Assembly: GCF_030246885.1 (NCBI RefSeq)
Contig: NZ_CP126739.1
Location: forward strand, 930,001 to 994,000
Origin: Microbacterium sp. zg-B185
GTDB lineage: Bacteria; Actinomycetota; Actinomycetes; Actinomycetales; Microbacteriaceae
Length of the DNA: 64,000 nucleotides
Direction of reading: 5' to 3'
Shown: positions 26,322 through 34,712 of the stretch, piece after piece
How positions within the stretch are numbered: position 1 is the stretch's first letter
Layout: the number at the start of each line of letters is the position of its first letter
Program-made: the position numbers and the translations under genes
Notes under the pieces: model-generated
Databases searched by the model: none
Seen by the model: the letters and a program-made list of their open reading frames with translations, nothing else
What the model was told of the DNA's origin: nothing

Positions 26322-27616
26322 GCGGGGAAGGGCTCCTCTGCGCCGGCGATGATCCGATCGACCATGGCCGCGAACCCTGCCGCGCCGCTGGACGCTGCGA
26401 TGTCGGCGGCGATGCGCTGGGCTGCGCGTCGATACCGTGGCTCGGTCGTCACCCGCTCGACGGCGCCCTTGATCGCCGCGGCCGTCGGGCGCTGGGTGCG
26501 CAGATTCACGCCGGTACCCGACCACGCGACACGGGCGGCGACCTCGACCTTGTCTTCCTTGCCGGGTGCCACAACCAGCGGCACGCCGTGGCTCAGCGAG
26601 TACTGAACGCCGCCGTAGCCGCCGTTGGTGATGAACAGATCGGTGTGCGCGAACAGCTCGTCGTAGGGAAGGAACTCCGCCGCCCGGACATTGACGGGCA
26701 GCGTGCCGAGGGCCTGGACGGGCAGACCGCCGGTCGCGACGACGACGAGCGCCCCGCTGTCGGCGAGGCCGTGGATCGTGGGCAGAATGAGCTCGGATGG
26801 GTCATCGTTCGCGATCGTGCCCTGCGTCACGTGCACGACGGTGCGCGCCGCTTCGACATCACGCCACCACTCGGGTCGCGCATGCGGCGCCGCCGCCGCA
26901 GAAACCGGCCCGGTGAAGACGACGGATGCCGGGGCGTCCGGTCGCCGGTACTCGAAGGCGGGCACGGTGAGCTGGCCGATGGCGTCGGCGCGGGGGAGCC
27001 AGTCCAGCACGGCTCCCGACAGGCTGCGCCCGATCGCGCGATGGGCGACCTCATCGGCCGCCGCGTTCACCGGCCGGAAGATGCGCTTGGTGGCGGCGGC
27101 GAGGATGGTGTTCCGGATGCTCCCGGCCAGCCCGCCCATCGGCGCGAGCCCCATCCCGAACGGCGCCAGTCCTGGCCCCGGATAGTTCAGAGGCACGAGA
27201 CCGGCGACGACGACGGGAGCGCGGTCCGCCGGCGAATGCTCGGCGTAGATCGCAGCTCCGAAGAAGAGCGGGTCGCACACGACGACATCGACGTCGGCGC
27301 CGGTGACGAGCGCCGAAAGCGCCGCGTACTGCTGTTCCGCGGGGCGCACGAAGATGTGCTCGAAGTCGAAGGCGATCGCCTTGACCGCCGGCATGCCCTC
27401 TCGCTCCGGGTACTTCGACGACACCGTTCGGTCGTCGAAGTCCGCCGCCTCCGGCATGGCGACGTGTTCGGCCCCGGTCGCAGAGACGGCGTCGGCGAAG
27501 CGGGCGCCCGTGAGGAAGGTCACATGGTCGCCTCGGTCGACGAAGTGGCGTGCGAGCGGTAGCAAGGGTGAGACGTGTCCGTGCACGGGCACGGAGGCGA
27601 AAAGGATTCCAGACAT
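26231..27616 (-). CDS. MGT/UGT-family glycosyltransferase (GT1), with C-terminal tail antisense to rbfA
   Basis: 461 residues of the GT-B fold. The N-terminus ILFASVPVHGHVSPLLPLA is typical of macrolide-type glycosyltransferases. The C-terminal donor-binding segment reads FITNGGYGGVQYSLSHGVPLV, shown here split from its PGKEDK continuation. Such enzymes transfer a sugar from a nucleotide donor to a small lipophilic acceptor, often for detoxification. The last 30 residues are a Ser-rich tail read opposite the rbfA acidic tail, so the original stop may have been lost and replaced. Start ATG 27616 is preferred over upstream ATG 27658, which lies in the operator. It is divergent from a TetR gene that probably controls it. 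Confidence 0.83.
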   Translation of the reverse strand: MSGILFASVPVHGHVSPLLPLARHFVDRGDHVTFLTGARFADAVSATGAEHVAMPEAADFDDRTVSSKYPEREGMPAVKAIAFDFEHIFVRPAEQQYAALSALVTGADVDVVVCDPLFFGAAIYAEHSPADRAPVVVAGLVPLNYPGPGLAPFGMGLAPMGGLAGSIRNTILAAATKRIFRPVNAAADEVAHRAIGRSLSGAVLDWLPRADAIGQLTVPAFEYRRPDAPASVVFTGPVSAAAAPHARPEWWRDVEAARTVVHVTQGTIANDDPSELILPTIHGLADSGALVVVATGGLPVQALGTLPVNVRAAEFLPYDELFAHTDLFITNGGYGGVQYSLSHGVPLVVAPGKEDKVEVAARVAWSGTGVNLRTQRPTAAAIKGAVERVTTEPRYRRAAQRIAADIAASSGAAGFAAMVDRIIAGAEEPFPAQSFAGWRSSSPASASSSDSSDSSNSRGLT

Positions 27617-27653
27617 GACTGCTCCACTGACGAATCGGATAATGTGGAAAGTA

Positions 27654-27678
27654 TTCACTACAGGAGTACAGTAGTCAA
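27654..27678. promoter_or_regulatory. Candidate TetR operator between glycosyltransferase and TetR genes
   Basis: Imperfect inverted repeat TTCACTAC-9 nt-GTAGTCAA with one arm mismatch, ending one base before the TetR ATG. The whole 63-bp divergent gap is markedly AT-rich and also holds GATAAT (27638-27643), a possible -10. Confidence 0.5.
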
Positions 27679-27679
27679 T

Positions 27680-28324
27680 ATGCCGGACCAGAGATCTTCA
27701 CGTCGCTATTCATCCGCCCTTCGCACGGAACAGGCCGCGGCCACGCGAGCTCGGATCGTCGCGGCGGCCGCCGAACTCTTCGCGGCGCGCGGTTACGCCG
27801 GCACGAGCATGCCGGAGATCGCCCGCAACGCCGGGGTGTCTCCTGAGACCGTCCAGTCGCACGGCCCGAAATCGGCGCTCCTGCGCGCGGCGATAGACGC
27901 GTTCGCGTTCGGCGCCGGACGCGACGCCGACGCGAGAGAGACCGCCCTGGGCGAGCAGATGCTCTCCGCCCGGACTGCCGCAGAGGCGGCCGCGGTCGCC
28001 GCGGAGGTCCTGACGCAGGTCAACTCCGCAACGCACGGGCTGTGGCTCGCCTTTGCCGAGGCCGCGCGCACCGACGCAGAGATCGCCGAAGCGTTCGGGC
28101 AGCTGGCAGCAGGCATCCGGGCGCAGAACGTCACACTCATGCAGGAGTGGATGGCCCGAGGCTTCGCGCGCGACGATCTCGGTCTGGACGACCTCGTCGA
28201 CCGCGCGGTGCTGATCGGCTCGGTGGAGCTCTACGACCGGGCCGTGCGCGTCGGAGGCATGAGCGTCGGCCAGTACCGACGGCTGCTGGCCGCGATGCTC
28301 GGTGAGCTTCTGGTGGCGAGCTGA
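27680..28324 (+). CDS. TetR-family transcriptional regulator
   Basis: 214 residues. The N-terminal helix-turn-helix (about 20-65) reads ARIVAAAAELFAARGYAG then TSMPEIARNAGVSPETVQ, a TetR DNA-binding domain. The C-terminal ligand domain is not assignable. It is divergent from the glycosyltransferase and overlaps its own candidate operator, so autoregulation and control of the glycosyltransferase are likely. The start ATG 27680 sits just before the HTH; upstream in-frame codons run into the neighbour. It converges on mutY with no spacer: the two stop codons abut at 28324/28325. Confidence 0.88.
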   Translation: MPDQRSSRRYSSALRTEQAAATRARIVAAAAELFAARGYAGTSMPEIARNAGVSPETVQSHGPKSALLRAAIDAFAFGAGRDADARETALGEQMLSARTAAEAAAVAAEVLTQVNSATHGLWLAFAEAARTDAEIAEAFGQLAAGIRAQNVTLMQEWMARGFARDDLGLDDLVDRAVLIGSVELYDRAVRVGGMSVGQYRRLLAAMLGELLVAS

Positions 28325-29191
28325 TCAGGCGGGCAGCCGGAGCATCCCCTCGGTGGCCTCGGCCAGTCCGTCGGCCACCAGAGAATCGATCGCACGGTCC
28401 CGCTGGCGAGGGTCGTGCCAGTCCGGGAGGACCTCGCCGAGGGGGAGCGTGTGGGACGCGGCATCCCGGAGCATCTTCAGCACCGCACCGCGCGTTTGGC
28501 GGTCGCTTCCCTCGAACCGCGCCTGCCGACGGCGTAGGTCACCGGTATCGGGATAGCCCGCGAGTCTCCAGGCGCAGTGCTCGGCGAGCGGGCACAGCCA
28601 GCAGCGGGGCACCCGAGCGGTGCAGACGAGTGCGCCGAGCTCCATCGCGGCGGCATTGACGATCGCGGAGCCTTCCAGTGAGTCGGGGAGGATCTCCTCC
28701 ATGTCCGCCAGGTCGCGCCGAGCAGGGGGACCGGGGTGTGCTCGACCGTGGACGGCGCGGGCGAGCACACGCCGGGTGTTCGTGTCCACGACGGGATGCC
28801 GGGCACCGTAGGCGAACACCGCGACGGCGCGTGCGGTGTAGTCGCCTATCCCGGTCAGTGCCAGCAGCGTGTCCACGTCGCTCGGGACGACGCCTCCGTG
28901 CCGGGTGACGATCTCGGTCGCCGCGCGATGCAGCCACAGTGCGCGACGCGGGTACCCCAGATTCGCCCACTGTGCCACTGCCGCCGACGGCGCGTCCGAC
29001 GCGAGGGACGCCGGGTCGGGCCACCGGGCGAGCCACGCCTCGAGGTGGGGCACGACGCGGCTCACCGGGGTCTGCTGCAGCATGAACTCGCTGACCAGCA
29101 CGCCCCAGGCGGGGAAACCGGGACGCCTCCAGGGCAGGTCTCGCGCGTTCTGCCGGTACCAGCCGATCAGCGGGGCGGCGATCTCGGGCAT
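28325..29191 (-). CDS. mutY: A/G-specific adenine glycosylase MutY (short actinobacterial form)
   Basis: 288 residues. It removes adenine opposite 8-oxoguanine. The catalytic Glu is in SEFMLQQTPVSRV. The helix-hairpin-helix is LTGIGDYTARAVAVFAYG and the catalytic Asp is in VVDTNTRRV. The iron-sulfur cluster ligands follow the Cx6Cx2Cx5C spacing in CTARVPRCWLCPLAEHC. The C-terminal NUDIX-like domain of E. coli MutY is missing; a winged-helix-like tail of about 70 residues replaces it. Start ATG 29191 is set by a TAGGCT -10 element 7 nt upstream. Confidence 0.92.
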   Translation of the reverse strand: MPEIAAPLIGWYRQNARDLPWRRPGFPAWGVLVSEFMLQQTPVSRVVPHLEAWLARWPDPASLASDAPSAAVAQWANLGYPRRALWLHRAATEIVTRHGGVVPSDVDTLLALTGIGDYTARAVAVFAYGARHPVVDTNTRRVLARAVHGRAHPGPPARRDLADMEEILPDSLEGSAIVNAAAMELGALVCTARVPRCWLCPLAEHCAWRLAGYPDTGDLRRRQARFEGSDRQTRGAVLKMLRDAASHTLPLGEVLPDWHDPRQRDRAIDSLVADGLAEATEGMLRLPA

Positions 29192-29198
29192 GCCGATC

Positions 29199-29204
29199 AG
29201 CCTA
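29199..29204 (-). promoter_or_regulatory. -10 hexamer (TAGGCT), leaderless mutY
   Basis: Minus-strand TAGGCT, 7-nt spacer, ATG 29191. Confidence 0.5.
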
Positions 29205-29316
29205 GGCTCGCCACCGCCTGCGACGCGCGTCACGTTTCGACTCCGAATGTCCTGCGGTCATCGACGGCAGCCTCGCTGACCTTTACGGTGGAGTCAGATC
29301 TCCAGAGAGGCGTTCC

Positions 29317-29937
29317 ATGCGGCGACCGGCATGTGTTGTATCGATTCTTGCGGTGGCAATCCTGCTTTCCGGTTGCGTGACAGCGTCCGAGACGGCTGCA
29401 CCTACCCCCGAACCGACCTCCACGGCGGCTCCGTCGGCGAGCGTGCCGACGCCCACGCCCACAACGGACCCCGCCGACCCCTCGACGTGGCTCATCTCCG
29501 AGGCCGGTATCGGCCCGATCACGCTGAATGCTCCGTTCTCGGACGCGGTCGCCCAACTGCCGACGGACGTCGAGCGCGACCCTGAGGTCTGCACGCACTC
29601 GGTACTGTGGCAGGACGCCGACGGCGACAACCTTTGGATCGTTCGCGACGCGTCCCGCGACGATGCTGCCCCGTTGGAACTGGTCGAATGGGGCGACTGG
29701 ACCGAGCCGTACGACGTCGGCGGGCCACGGACGGCAGCCGGGATCGGTGTCGGCTCGACCGTGGACGAGGTCTGGGCGGCTTACCCCGACGCGCTCGAGA
29801 CGACGCAGCGAATCTCCCCGGACATCCACTACATCAGCGTCGACGCGATCTTCTTCTCCTACCGGGAACCGTCCACGGTCATCAATGTCGTCACCGTGAC
29901 CGACGCCGAACAGCCGCCGTACGAGATCTGCGGCTGA
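29317..29937 (+). CDS. Hypothetical secreted lipoprotein
   Basis: 206 residues. The signal peptide MRRPACVVSILAVAILLSGC ends at the lipidated Cys20. A Pro/Thr/Ser-rich linker runs to about residue 55. The mature domain has a GIGPITLNAPFSDAV segment and a later GIGVGSTVDEVWAAYPDA segment; the two look like tandem copies of a small module found in actinobacterial surface lipoproteins. The function is unknown. GAGAGG lies 6 bases before the ATG. Confidence 0.78.
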   Translation: MRRPACVVSILAVAILLSGCVTASETAAPTPEPTSTAAPSASVPTPTPTTDPADPSTWLISEAGIGPITLNAPFSDAVAQLPTDVERDPEVCTHSVLWQDADGDNLWIVRDASRDDAAPLELVEWGDWTEPYDVGGPRTAAGIGVGSTVDEVWAAYPDALETTQRISPDIHYISVDAIFFSYREPSTVINVVTVTDAEQPPYEICG

Positions 29938-29949
29938 GCGGACCGACCG

Positions 29950-29955
29950 TAGGCT
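29950..29955 (+). promoter_or_regulatory. -10 hexamer (TAGGCT), leaderless uridine kinase-like gene
   Basis: TAGGCT, 6-nt spacer, ATG 29962. GGAGG abuts the ATG too closely to serve as a ribosome site. It probably drives the whole 29962-33333 gene string. Confidence 0.5.
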
Positions 29956-29961
29956 GGAGGC

Positions 29962-30648
29962 ATGCGCCTGCCCACGACCCCGCTCACCACGCTGCTGCGT
30001 GAACTGCGCGACGAGGTCCGCCAGCACTATCGCGGCGGCCGGGTCATCATCGCGGTGGACGGCATCGACGGTGCGGGCAAGACGACCTTCGCCGACGCCT
30101 TCGCGGACGTGTTCGCCGAGGACGGCTCCTCGGTCTTCCGGGCATCCATCGACGACTTCCACCGTCCGCGGGCGGAGCGTTATCAGCGCGGTCGCCGCTC
30201 GCCGGAGGGTTATTACCGCGACTCGTACGACTACGCGACGTTCCGGCGGGTGCTGATCGACCCGTTCCGCGACGGCGCCCAGACGGCAGGCACGACCGGC
30301 TTCCAGCTGGCGGCGTTCGACGTCGCACGCGACACCCCGGTCGAAGCGACCTGGACCACAGCGCCACGGGATGCCGTGCTCATCGTCGACGGCATCTTCC
30401 TGCTCCGGCCCGAGCTGCGCGGACTCTGGGACTGGTCGGTGTGGCTGGACGCTCCGGTCGATGTCGCCTACCAGCGAATGGCGTTGCGCGACGGCTCCGA
30501 TCCGAACCCGGCTGCCGCCTCGAACCTCCGATACCGCGATGGGCAGGAGCTGTACCTGAAGGACGCCCGGCCCAGGCTGGAAGCCTCTGCGATCGTGGAC
30601 AACGCCGATCTGGCCCATCCCCGTCGCACGTTCGAGGACTACTGCTGA
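29962..30648 (+). CDS. Uridine kinase-like P-loop kinase
   Basis: 228 residues with the Walker A VDGIDGAGKTTFADAF at about residues 30-45, then SIDDFHRPRAERY and a lid-like RYxRRS region (YQRGRRSPEGYYRDSYD). These features match the uridine kinase/phosphoribulokinase superfamily, which phosphorylates uridine or a related small molecule with ATP. Actinobacterial members of this length are called uridine kinase on homology alone. Its TGA overlaps the ATG of truB by one base (TGATG), implying translational coupling. Confidence 0.75.
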   Translation: MRLPTTPLTTLLRELRDEVRQHYRGGRVIIAVDGIDGAGKTTFADAFADVFAEDGSSVFRASIDDFHRPRAERYQRGRRSPEGYYRDSYDYATFRRVLIDPFRDGAQTAGTTGFQLAAFDVARDTPVEATWTTAPRDAVLIVDGIFLLRPELRGLWDWSVWLDAPVDVAYQRMALRDGSDPNPAAASNLRYRDGQELYLKDARPRLEASAIVDNADLAHPRRTFEDYC

Positions 30649-31538
30649 TGGCCGCACCCGGTGTGCTGCTGGTGGACAAGCCCGGCGGCATGACCAGCCA
30701 TGACGTCGTCGCCCGCGCCCGCAAGGCGCTGGGGACCCGCAAGATCGGCCACGCCGGCACGCTGGATCCGATGGCCACCGGCCTGCTGATCCTCGGCGTG
30801 GAGGCTGCCACCCGGCTGCTGACCTACATCGTCGGGCTGGACAAGACCTACCAGGCCACGATCCGTCTCGGCGCGACGACAGACACCGATGATGCGGACG
30901 GCACGATCCTGACGGTGACGGATGCCGCCGCCCTCGATCCCGCGGCGATCACCGCCGCGATCGCTCCGCTCACGGGCGAGATCTCCCAGGTGCCCAGCCG
31001 CGTGTCGGCGATCAAGGTCGCCGGCCGCCGGGCCTACGACCTGGCGCGCGCGGGCGAGGAGGTCACGCTCGCCGCCCGCACCGTGACGGTGTCCCGGTTC
31101 GAGGTGCTCGACCAGCGCAGCGAGGACGGCTTCGTCGATCTGGACGTCGTCGTGGACTGCTCGAGCGGCACCTACATCCGTGCCCTCGCCCGTGACCTCG
31201 GCGACGCTCTCGGCGTGGGCGGTCACCTCACGGCGCTGCGGCGCACCCGCATCGGCCCGTTCGGACTCGACGGTGCGGCAGCCATCGATGCACTCGGCGC
31301 CGCGCGGCTGCTCACACCGGCCGATGTAGCCACCACCGTCCTCGGCGCATTCCCGGTGTCCGCGGACGAGGCGCGCGACCTCCGCCACGGCAAACGGCTG
31401 GTCGGCGCGGCCGCACGGATCACGCAGGTCCCTGCGGCCGCCATCGACCCCGCCGGAGTTCTGGTCGGGATCGTGGAGCGCCGCGGCGACGACGTCAAAA
31501 GCGTCATGAACCTTCCCCCCGGAGAGGCATCCGCATGA
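30648..31538 (+). CDS. truB: tRNA pseudouridine(55) synthase TruB
   Basis: 296 residues. It makes pseudouridine 55 in the T-loop of tRNA. The catalytic aspartate is in GHAGTLDPMATGLL (about D41), with the downstream KTYQATIRLGATTDTDD and RVSAIKVAGRRAYDLAR segments and an actinobacterial C-terminal extension. ATG 30648 overlaps the stop of the kinase gene, and its own stop overlaps the next gene (ATGA). This tight coupling suggests one operon running to ribF. Confidence 0.95.
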   Translation: MAAPGVLLVDKPGGMTSHDVVARARKALGTRKIGHAGTLDPMATGLLILGVEAATRLLTYIVGLDKTYQATIRLGATTDTDDADGTILTVTDAAALDPAAITAAIAPLTGEISQVPSRVSAIKVAGRRAYDLARAGEEVTLAARTVTVSRFEVLDQRSEDGFVDLDVVVDCSSGTYIRALARDLGDALGVGGHLTALRRTRIGPFGLDGAAAIDALGAARLLTPADVATTVLGAFPVSADEARDLRHGKRLVGAAARITQVPAAAIDPAGVLVGIVERRGDDVKSVMNLPPGEASA

Positions 31539-31903
31539 TCCTGTGGTTCACCATCGCCCAGATCGCCGTGGCCGTCCTGGCCGGGCTGCTCGGCATCATC
31601 CTCGGCCTGGCCGGCCGACGGCCGAGCGATCTCAGCGTCGGGGGACTCGCGCTCCTGGAGCTGCTGCTCATCGCGCAGATCGTCATCGCGATCGTCGCCC
31701 CGTTCGCCGGTAACCCGCCCTCCGGCAGCCTGCTGGAGTTCTGGGTGTACCTGGTCTCGGCGGCGCTGATCCCGCCCGCGGCCGTCGTCTGGGCGCTGCT
31801 GGAGCGCAGCCGGTGGAGCACCGTCATCATGGGCGTCGCGGCACTCGCGGTGGCGGTGATGCTCTGGCGCATGCAAGCGATCTGGACGATCCAGGTGGCA
31901 TGA
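31535..31903 (+). CDS. Small four-helix membrane protein
   Basis: 122 residues, almost all hydrophobic, with about four membrane helices. ATG 31535 overlaps the truB stop as ATGA. No family is recognised. Its place between truB and ribF, with translational coupling, suggests co-expression rather than a shared biochemical role. Confidence 0.75.
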   Translation: MILWFTIAQIAVAVLAGLLGIILGLAGRRPSDLSVGGLALLELLLIAQIVIAIVAPFAGNPPSGSLLEFWVYLVSAALIPPAAVVWALLERSRWSTVIMGVAALAVAVMLWRMQAIWTIQVA

Positions 31904-31927
31904 GCCAGCCCGTATGATCAGACAGTC

Positions 31928-32377
31928 ATGTCGTCGTCTTCCCGCCCCCGCATGACCGGTATCGGACGCCTGCTCGTGATCGTCTACGCGATCATGGCGC
32001 TGGCAGCCACCGGCCGGTCCTTCGTTCAGATCGTGCAGCGCTTCGATGAGGCGCCGCTGGCCTACACGCTGTCCGCGGCATCCGCGGTGGTCTACAGCCT
32101 CGCCACCCTCGCGCTGGTCTTCGCCGGGACGAGAGGGTGGTACCTGATCGCCTGGGTGGCGATCTGCTTCGAACTGGCGGGCGTGCTGGTGATCGGCGCC
32201 CTGAGCCTGCTGCTGCCGGACCTGTTCGCGCATCCCACGGTGTGGTCCTGGTTCGGGATGGGCTACCTGTTCGTGCCCCTCGTGCTGCCGTTCTTCGGAA
32301 TCTGGTGGCTGGCCTCGCATCGCCCGGTCGCAGCGACCGCGACAGCGGATGCCGCGCCCACCGCGGTGACGCCGTGA
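31928..32377 (+). CDS. Four-helix membrane protein of unknown function
   Basis: 149 residues with four predicted membrane helices and an Ala/Thr-rich cytoplasmic tail. TATGAT (31913-31918) lies 9 nt before the ATG and may be a minor internal promoter. Its stop overlaps the GTG of ribF (GTGA). No conserved motif points to a function. Confidence 0.75.
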   Translation: MSSSSRPRMTGIGRLLVIVYAIMALAATGRSFVQIVQRFDEAPLAYTLSAASAVVYSLATLALVFAGTRGWYLIAWVAICFELAGVLVIGALSLLLPDLFAHPTVWSWFGMGYLFVPLVLPFFGIWWLASHRPVAATATADAAPTAVTP

Positions 32378-33333
32378 TCGTCTTCCACGATCCCGCCGAG
32401 GTCCCCGCGGACTTCGGTCCGTCCATCGTCGCGATCGGCAAATTCGACGGAGTGCACTCCGGGCACCGGGCCGTGCTGGACCGAGCCAGGGTCGATGCCG
32501 CAACCGGAGACGCGCAGGTCGTCGCGGTCACCTTCGATCGAAACCCGCTCGCGCTGCTTCGCCCAGAGGTGTGCCCGCCCGACCTGATCGGCGTGCACCA
32601 GAAGGTGCACCTGCTGGCCGAGACGGGCATCGATGCGGCGCTGGTGCTGCGCTTCGATCGGGAACTGGCCGACCTCACCGCCGAGCAGTTCGTCCAGCGC
32701 GTGCTGGTGGACGCGCTCAAGGTCCGCACCGTGCTGGTCGGCCGCGACTTCCGGTTCGGCCGAGGCGGTGCGGGCAACCCCGAGGTCCTGCGGGAGCTGG
32801 GCGCCAGGTTCGGGTTCGACGTTGACGTCGTCGACGATGTGCGCGCGATCGACGCGGGCCGCCGGGTCTCCTCGACGTGGATCCGGGAGCTGCTGGCGGC
32901 GGGCGACGTCGAGACGGCGGCGAAGCTTCTCGGTCGCCCCGCGTCGGTGTGGGGCGAAGTCGTGCACGGTCTGAAGCGCGGCCGCGAACTGGGCTTTCCG
33001 ACCGCGAACCTGTCGCCTGACCTGGAGGGGTTCGTGCCCGCCGACGGCGTGTACGCCGGCTGGCTCGTGGACCAGGGCTCGGCCGACGGGCTGCGCCGCG
33101 GTGCGCGGTATCCGGCCGCCATCTCCGTCGGCGTGAACCCGACCTTCGACGATGTCGCCGTCCGTCAGGTCGAGGCGTACGTGCTCGACGAGACCGATTT
33201 GGACCTGTACGGCCGGGACGTCGAGATCCAGTTCGTCGCCCGCATCCGCGGAATGACGACATTCTCAGGGATCGACACGCTCATCGCGCAGATCACCGAC
33301 GACGTCGGGCGGGTTCGCGCGGTGCTGGCCTGA
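32374..33333 (+). CDS. ribF: Bifunctional riboflavin kinase/FAD synthetase
   Basis: 319 residues. The N-terminal FMN adenylyltransferase domain has AIGKFDGVHSGH (nucleotidyl-transferase HxGH-type) and a later SSTWIRELL. The C-terminal riboflavin kinase domain begins near residue 185 with GEVVHGLKRGRELGFPTANL. It makes FMN and then FAD from riboflavin. GTG 32374 overlaps the preceding stop by 4 bp. truB followed by ribF is a widespread order; here two small membrane-protein genes are inserted between them. Confidence 0.95.
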   Translation: MIVFHDPAEVPADFGPSIVAIGKFDGVHSGHRAVLDRARVDAATGDAQVVAVTFDRNPLALLRPEVCPPDLIGVHQKVHLLAETGIDAALVLRFDRELADLTAEQFVQRVLVDALKVRTVLVGRDFRFGRGGAGNPEVLRELGARFGFDVDVVDDVRAIDAGRRVSSTWIRELLAAGDVETAAKLLGRPASVWGEVVHGLKRGRELGFPTANLSPDLEGFVPADGVYAGWLVDQGSADGLRRGARYPAAISVGVNPTFDDVAVRQVEAYVLDETDLDLYGRDVEIQFVARIRGMTTFSGIDTLIAQITDDVGRVRAVLA

Positions 33334-33631
33334 CCTCGTCCGCGGCCGTGGGTCGGTCATCGCCTGCACCCCGGCGATCCCGCGACGGCCGGCGATGCGG
33401 CGCTGCTCGGCCCACTCCTGCCGCGCGGGCGAGGCAGGTGGCTCACGGCCGCGGGACGAAGCGCAGGGGTAGGCTTGAGACTCGGATCGAAGCTCGCCGC
33501 CGACGCGATCGCGGCAGCGCGGCGGGGACCCGGACGGGGTCGCCGGCCCGCACGGCAGCGGATGAGTGCCCGTGCGTCGCGGACTGCACACGGCACCACC
33601 CTCGCGGCGTGCTGAAGAAGGAGACAGAGCG
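33334..33631. other. 298-bp gap between ribF and deoC
   Basis: No gene is supported here. The open frames that cross it have no family match and start within neighbouring shadows. A good AAGGAG ribosome site for deoC lies at its end. I see no clear hairpin terminator or promoter hexamer. Confidence 0.6.
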
Positions 33632-34639
33632 ATGAGCCGGACCGACCTGCAGACCTTGCCCGAACGCGCCGTGGAGCTGCTCGGCGGAGAACCGGACGAC
33701 ACCACCCTGAGCCGCTACCTGCACGGTCTTCCCGGCGTGGATGCGGTCGGGCTCGAGCAGCGCGCGGCCGGGCTCGGGACCCGTTCGATCAAGACGACCT
33801 CGAAGGCGTGGGCGCTGGACAAGATCATCCAGCTGATCGACCTGACCACGCTGGAGGGCGCCGACACCCCCGGAAAGGTGCGATCACTGGTCGCGAAGGC
33901 ACTGTCGCCGGACGCCGCGGACCCCACCTGCCCGCGGGTCGCGGCCGTCTGCGTCTACGGCGACATGGTGCCGCATGCCGTCGCGGCGCTCGGCGGCGCG
34001 CACGGCGACCCGGACGACGGACTCGTGTCGATCGCGGCGGTGGCCACCGCCTTCCCGAGCGGTCGCGCGTCGCTGGAGGTCAAGCTCGCCGACACCGCGG
34101 ATGCCGTCGCGGGCGGTGCGGACGAGATCGACATGGTGATCGACCGCGGCGCTTTCCTGGCCGGCCGGTACGGCGTGGTCTTCGACCAGATCGCCCGCGT
34201 GAAGCAGGCCTGCCGCCGGGCCGACGGCTCGTACGCGTCGTTGAAGGTGATCCTGGAGACCGGCGAGCTGAACACCTACGACAACATCAAACGTGCGTCG
34301 TGGCTGGCGATCCTCGCCGGCGGCGACTTCATCAAGACCTCCACCGGCAAGGTGCAGCCGGCTGCGACGCTGCCCACGACGCTGCTCATGCTCGAAGTCG
34401 TCCGCGACTGGCACCGCGCCACCGGCGAGAAGATCGGGGTCAAACCGGCCGGCGGCATCCGCACCTCCAAGGACGCGATCAAATACCTGGTGACGGTCGC
34501 CGAGACGGTCGGTGAGGAGTGGCTGCAGCCGCACCTGTTCCGCTACGGCGCGTCCAGCCTGCTCAACGACGTTCTGCTGCAGCGGCAGAAGATCCGCACC
34601 GGCGCGTACTCCGGCGCCGATTACGTGACCATCGACTGA
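33632..34639 (+). CDS. deoC: Deoxyribose-phosphate aldolase
   Basis: 335 residues, the longer actinobacterial type. It splits 2-deoxyribose 5-phosphate into glyceraldehyde 3-phosphate and acetaldehyde. The Schiff-base lysine lies in GGDFIKTSTGKVQPAAT and the second lysine in IGVKPAGGIRTSKDA. Start ATG 33632 has AAGGAG 8 bases upstream; an upstream in-frame ATG is rejected. Two aldehyde dehydrogenase genes follow, giving a route from deoxyribose phosphate through acetaldehyde to acetate. Confidence 0.94.
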   Translation: MSRTDLQTLPERAVELLGGEPDDTTLSRYLHGLPGVDAVGLEQRAAGLGTRSIKTTSKAWALDKIIQLIDLTTLEGADTPGKVRSLVAKALSPDAADPTCPRVAAVCVYGDMVPHAVAALGGAHGDPDDGLVSIAAVATAFPSGRASLEVKLADTADAVAGGADEIDMVIDRGAFLAGRYGVVFDQIARVKQACRRADGSYASLKVILETGELNTYDNIKRASWLAILAGGDFIKTSTGKVQPAATLPTTLLMLEVVRDWHRATGEKIGVKPAGGIRTSKDAIKYLVTVAETVGEEWLQPHLFRYGASSLLNDVLLQRQKIRTGAYSGADYVTID

Positions 34640-34712
34640 TCGGCGACCGCCGGACTCCGCCGCACGTCCGATTTCGCATCGCCGCCGTCGGCGGCTCCTC
34701 GAAAGGGATTCC

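Noticed and set aside
33334..33631. Riboswitch or small gene between ribF and deoC
   Set aside because: No recognisable aptamer, hairpin pair or coding signature was found.
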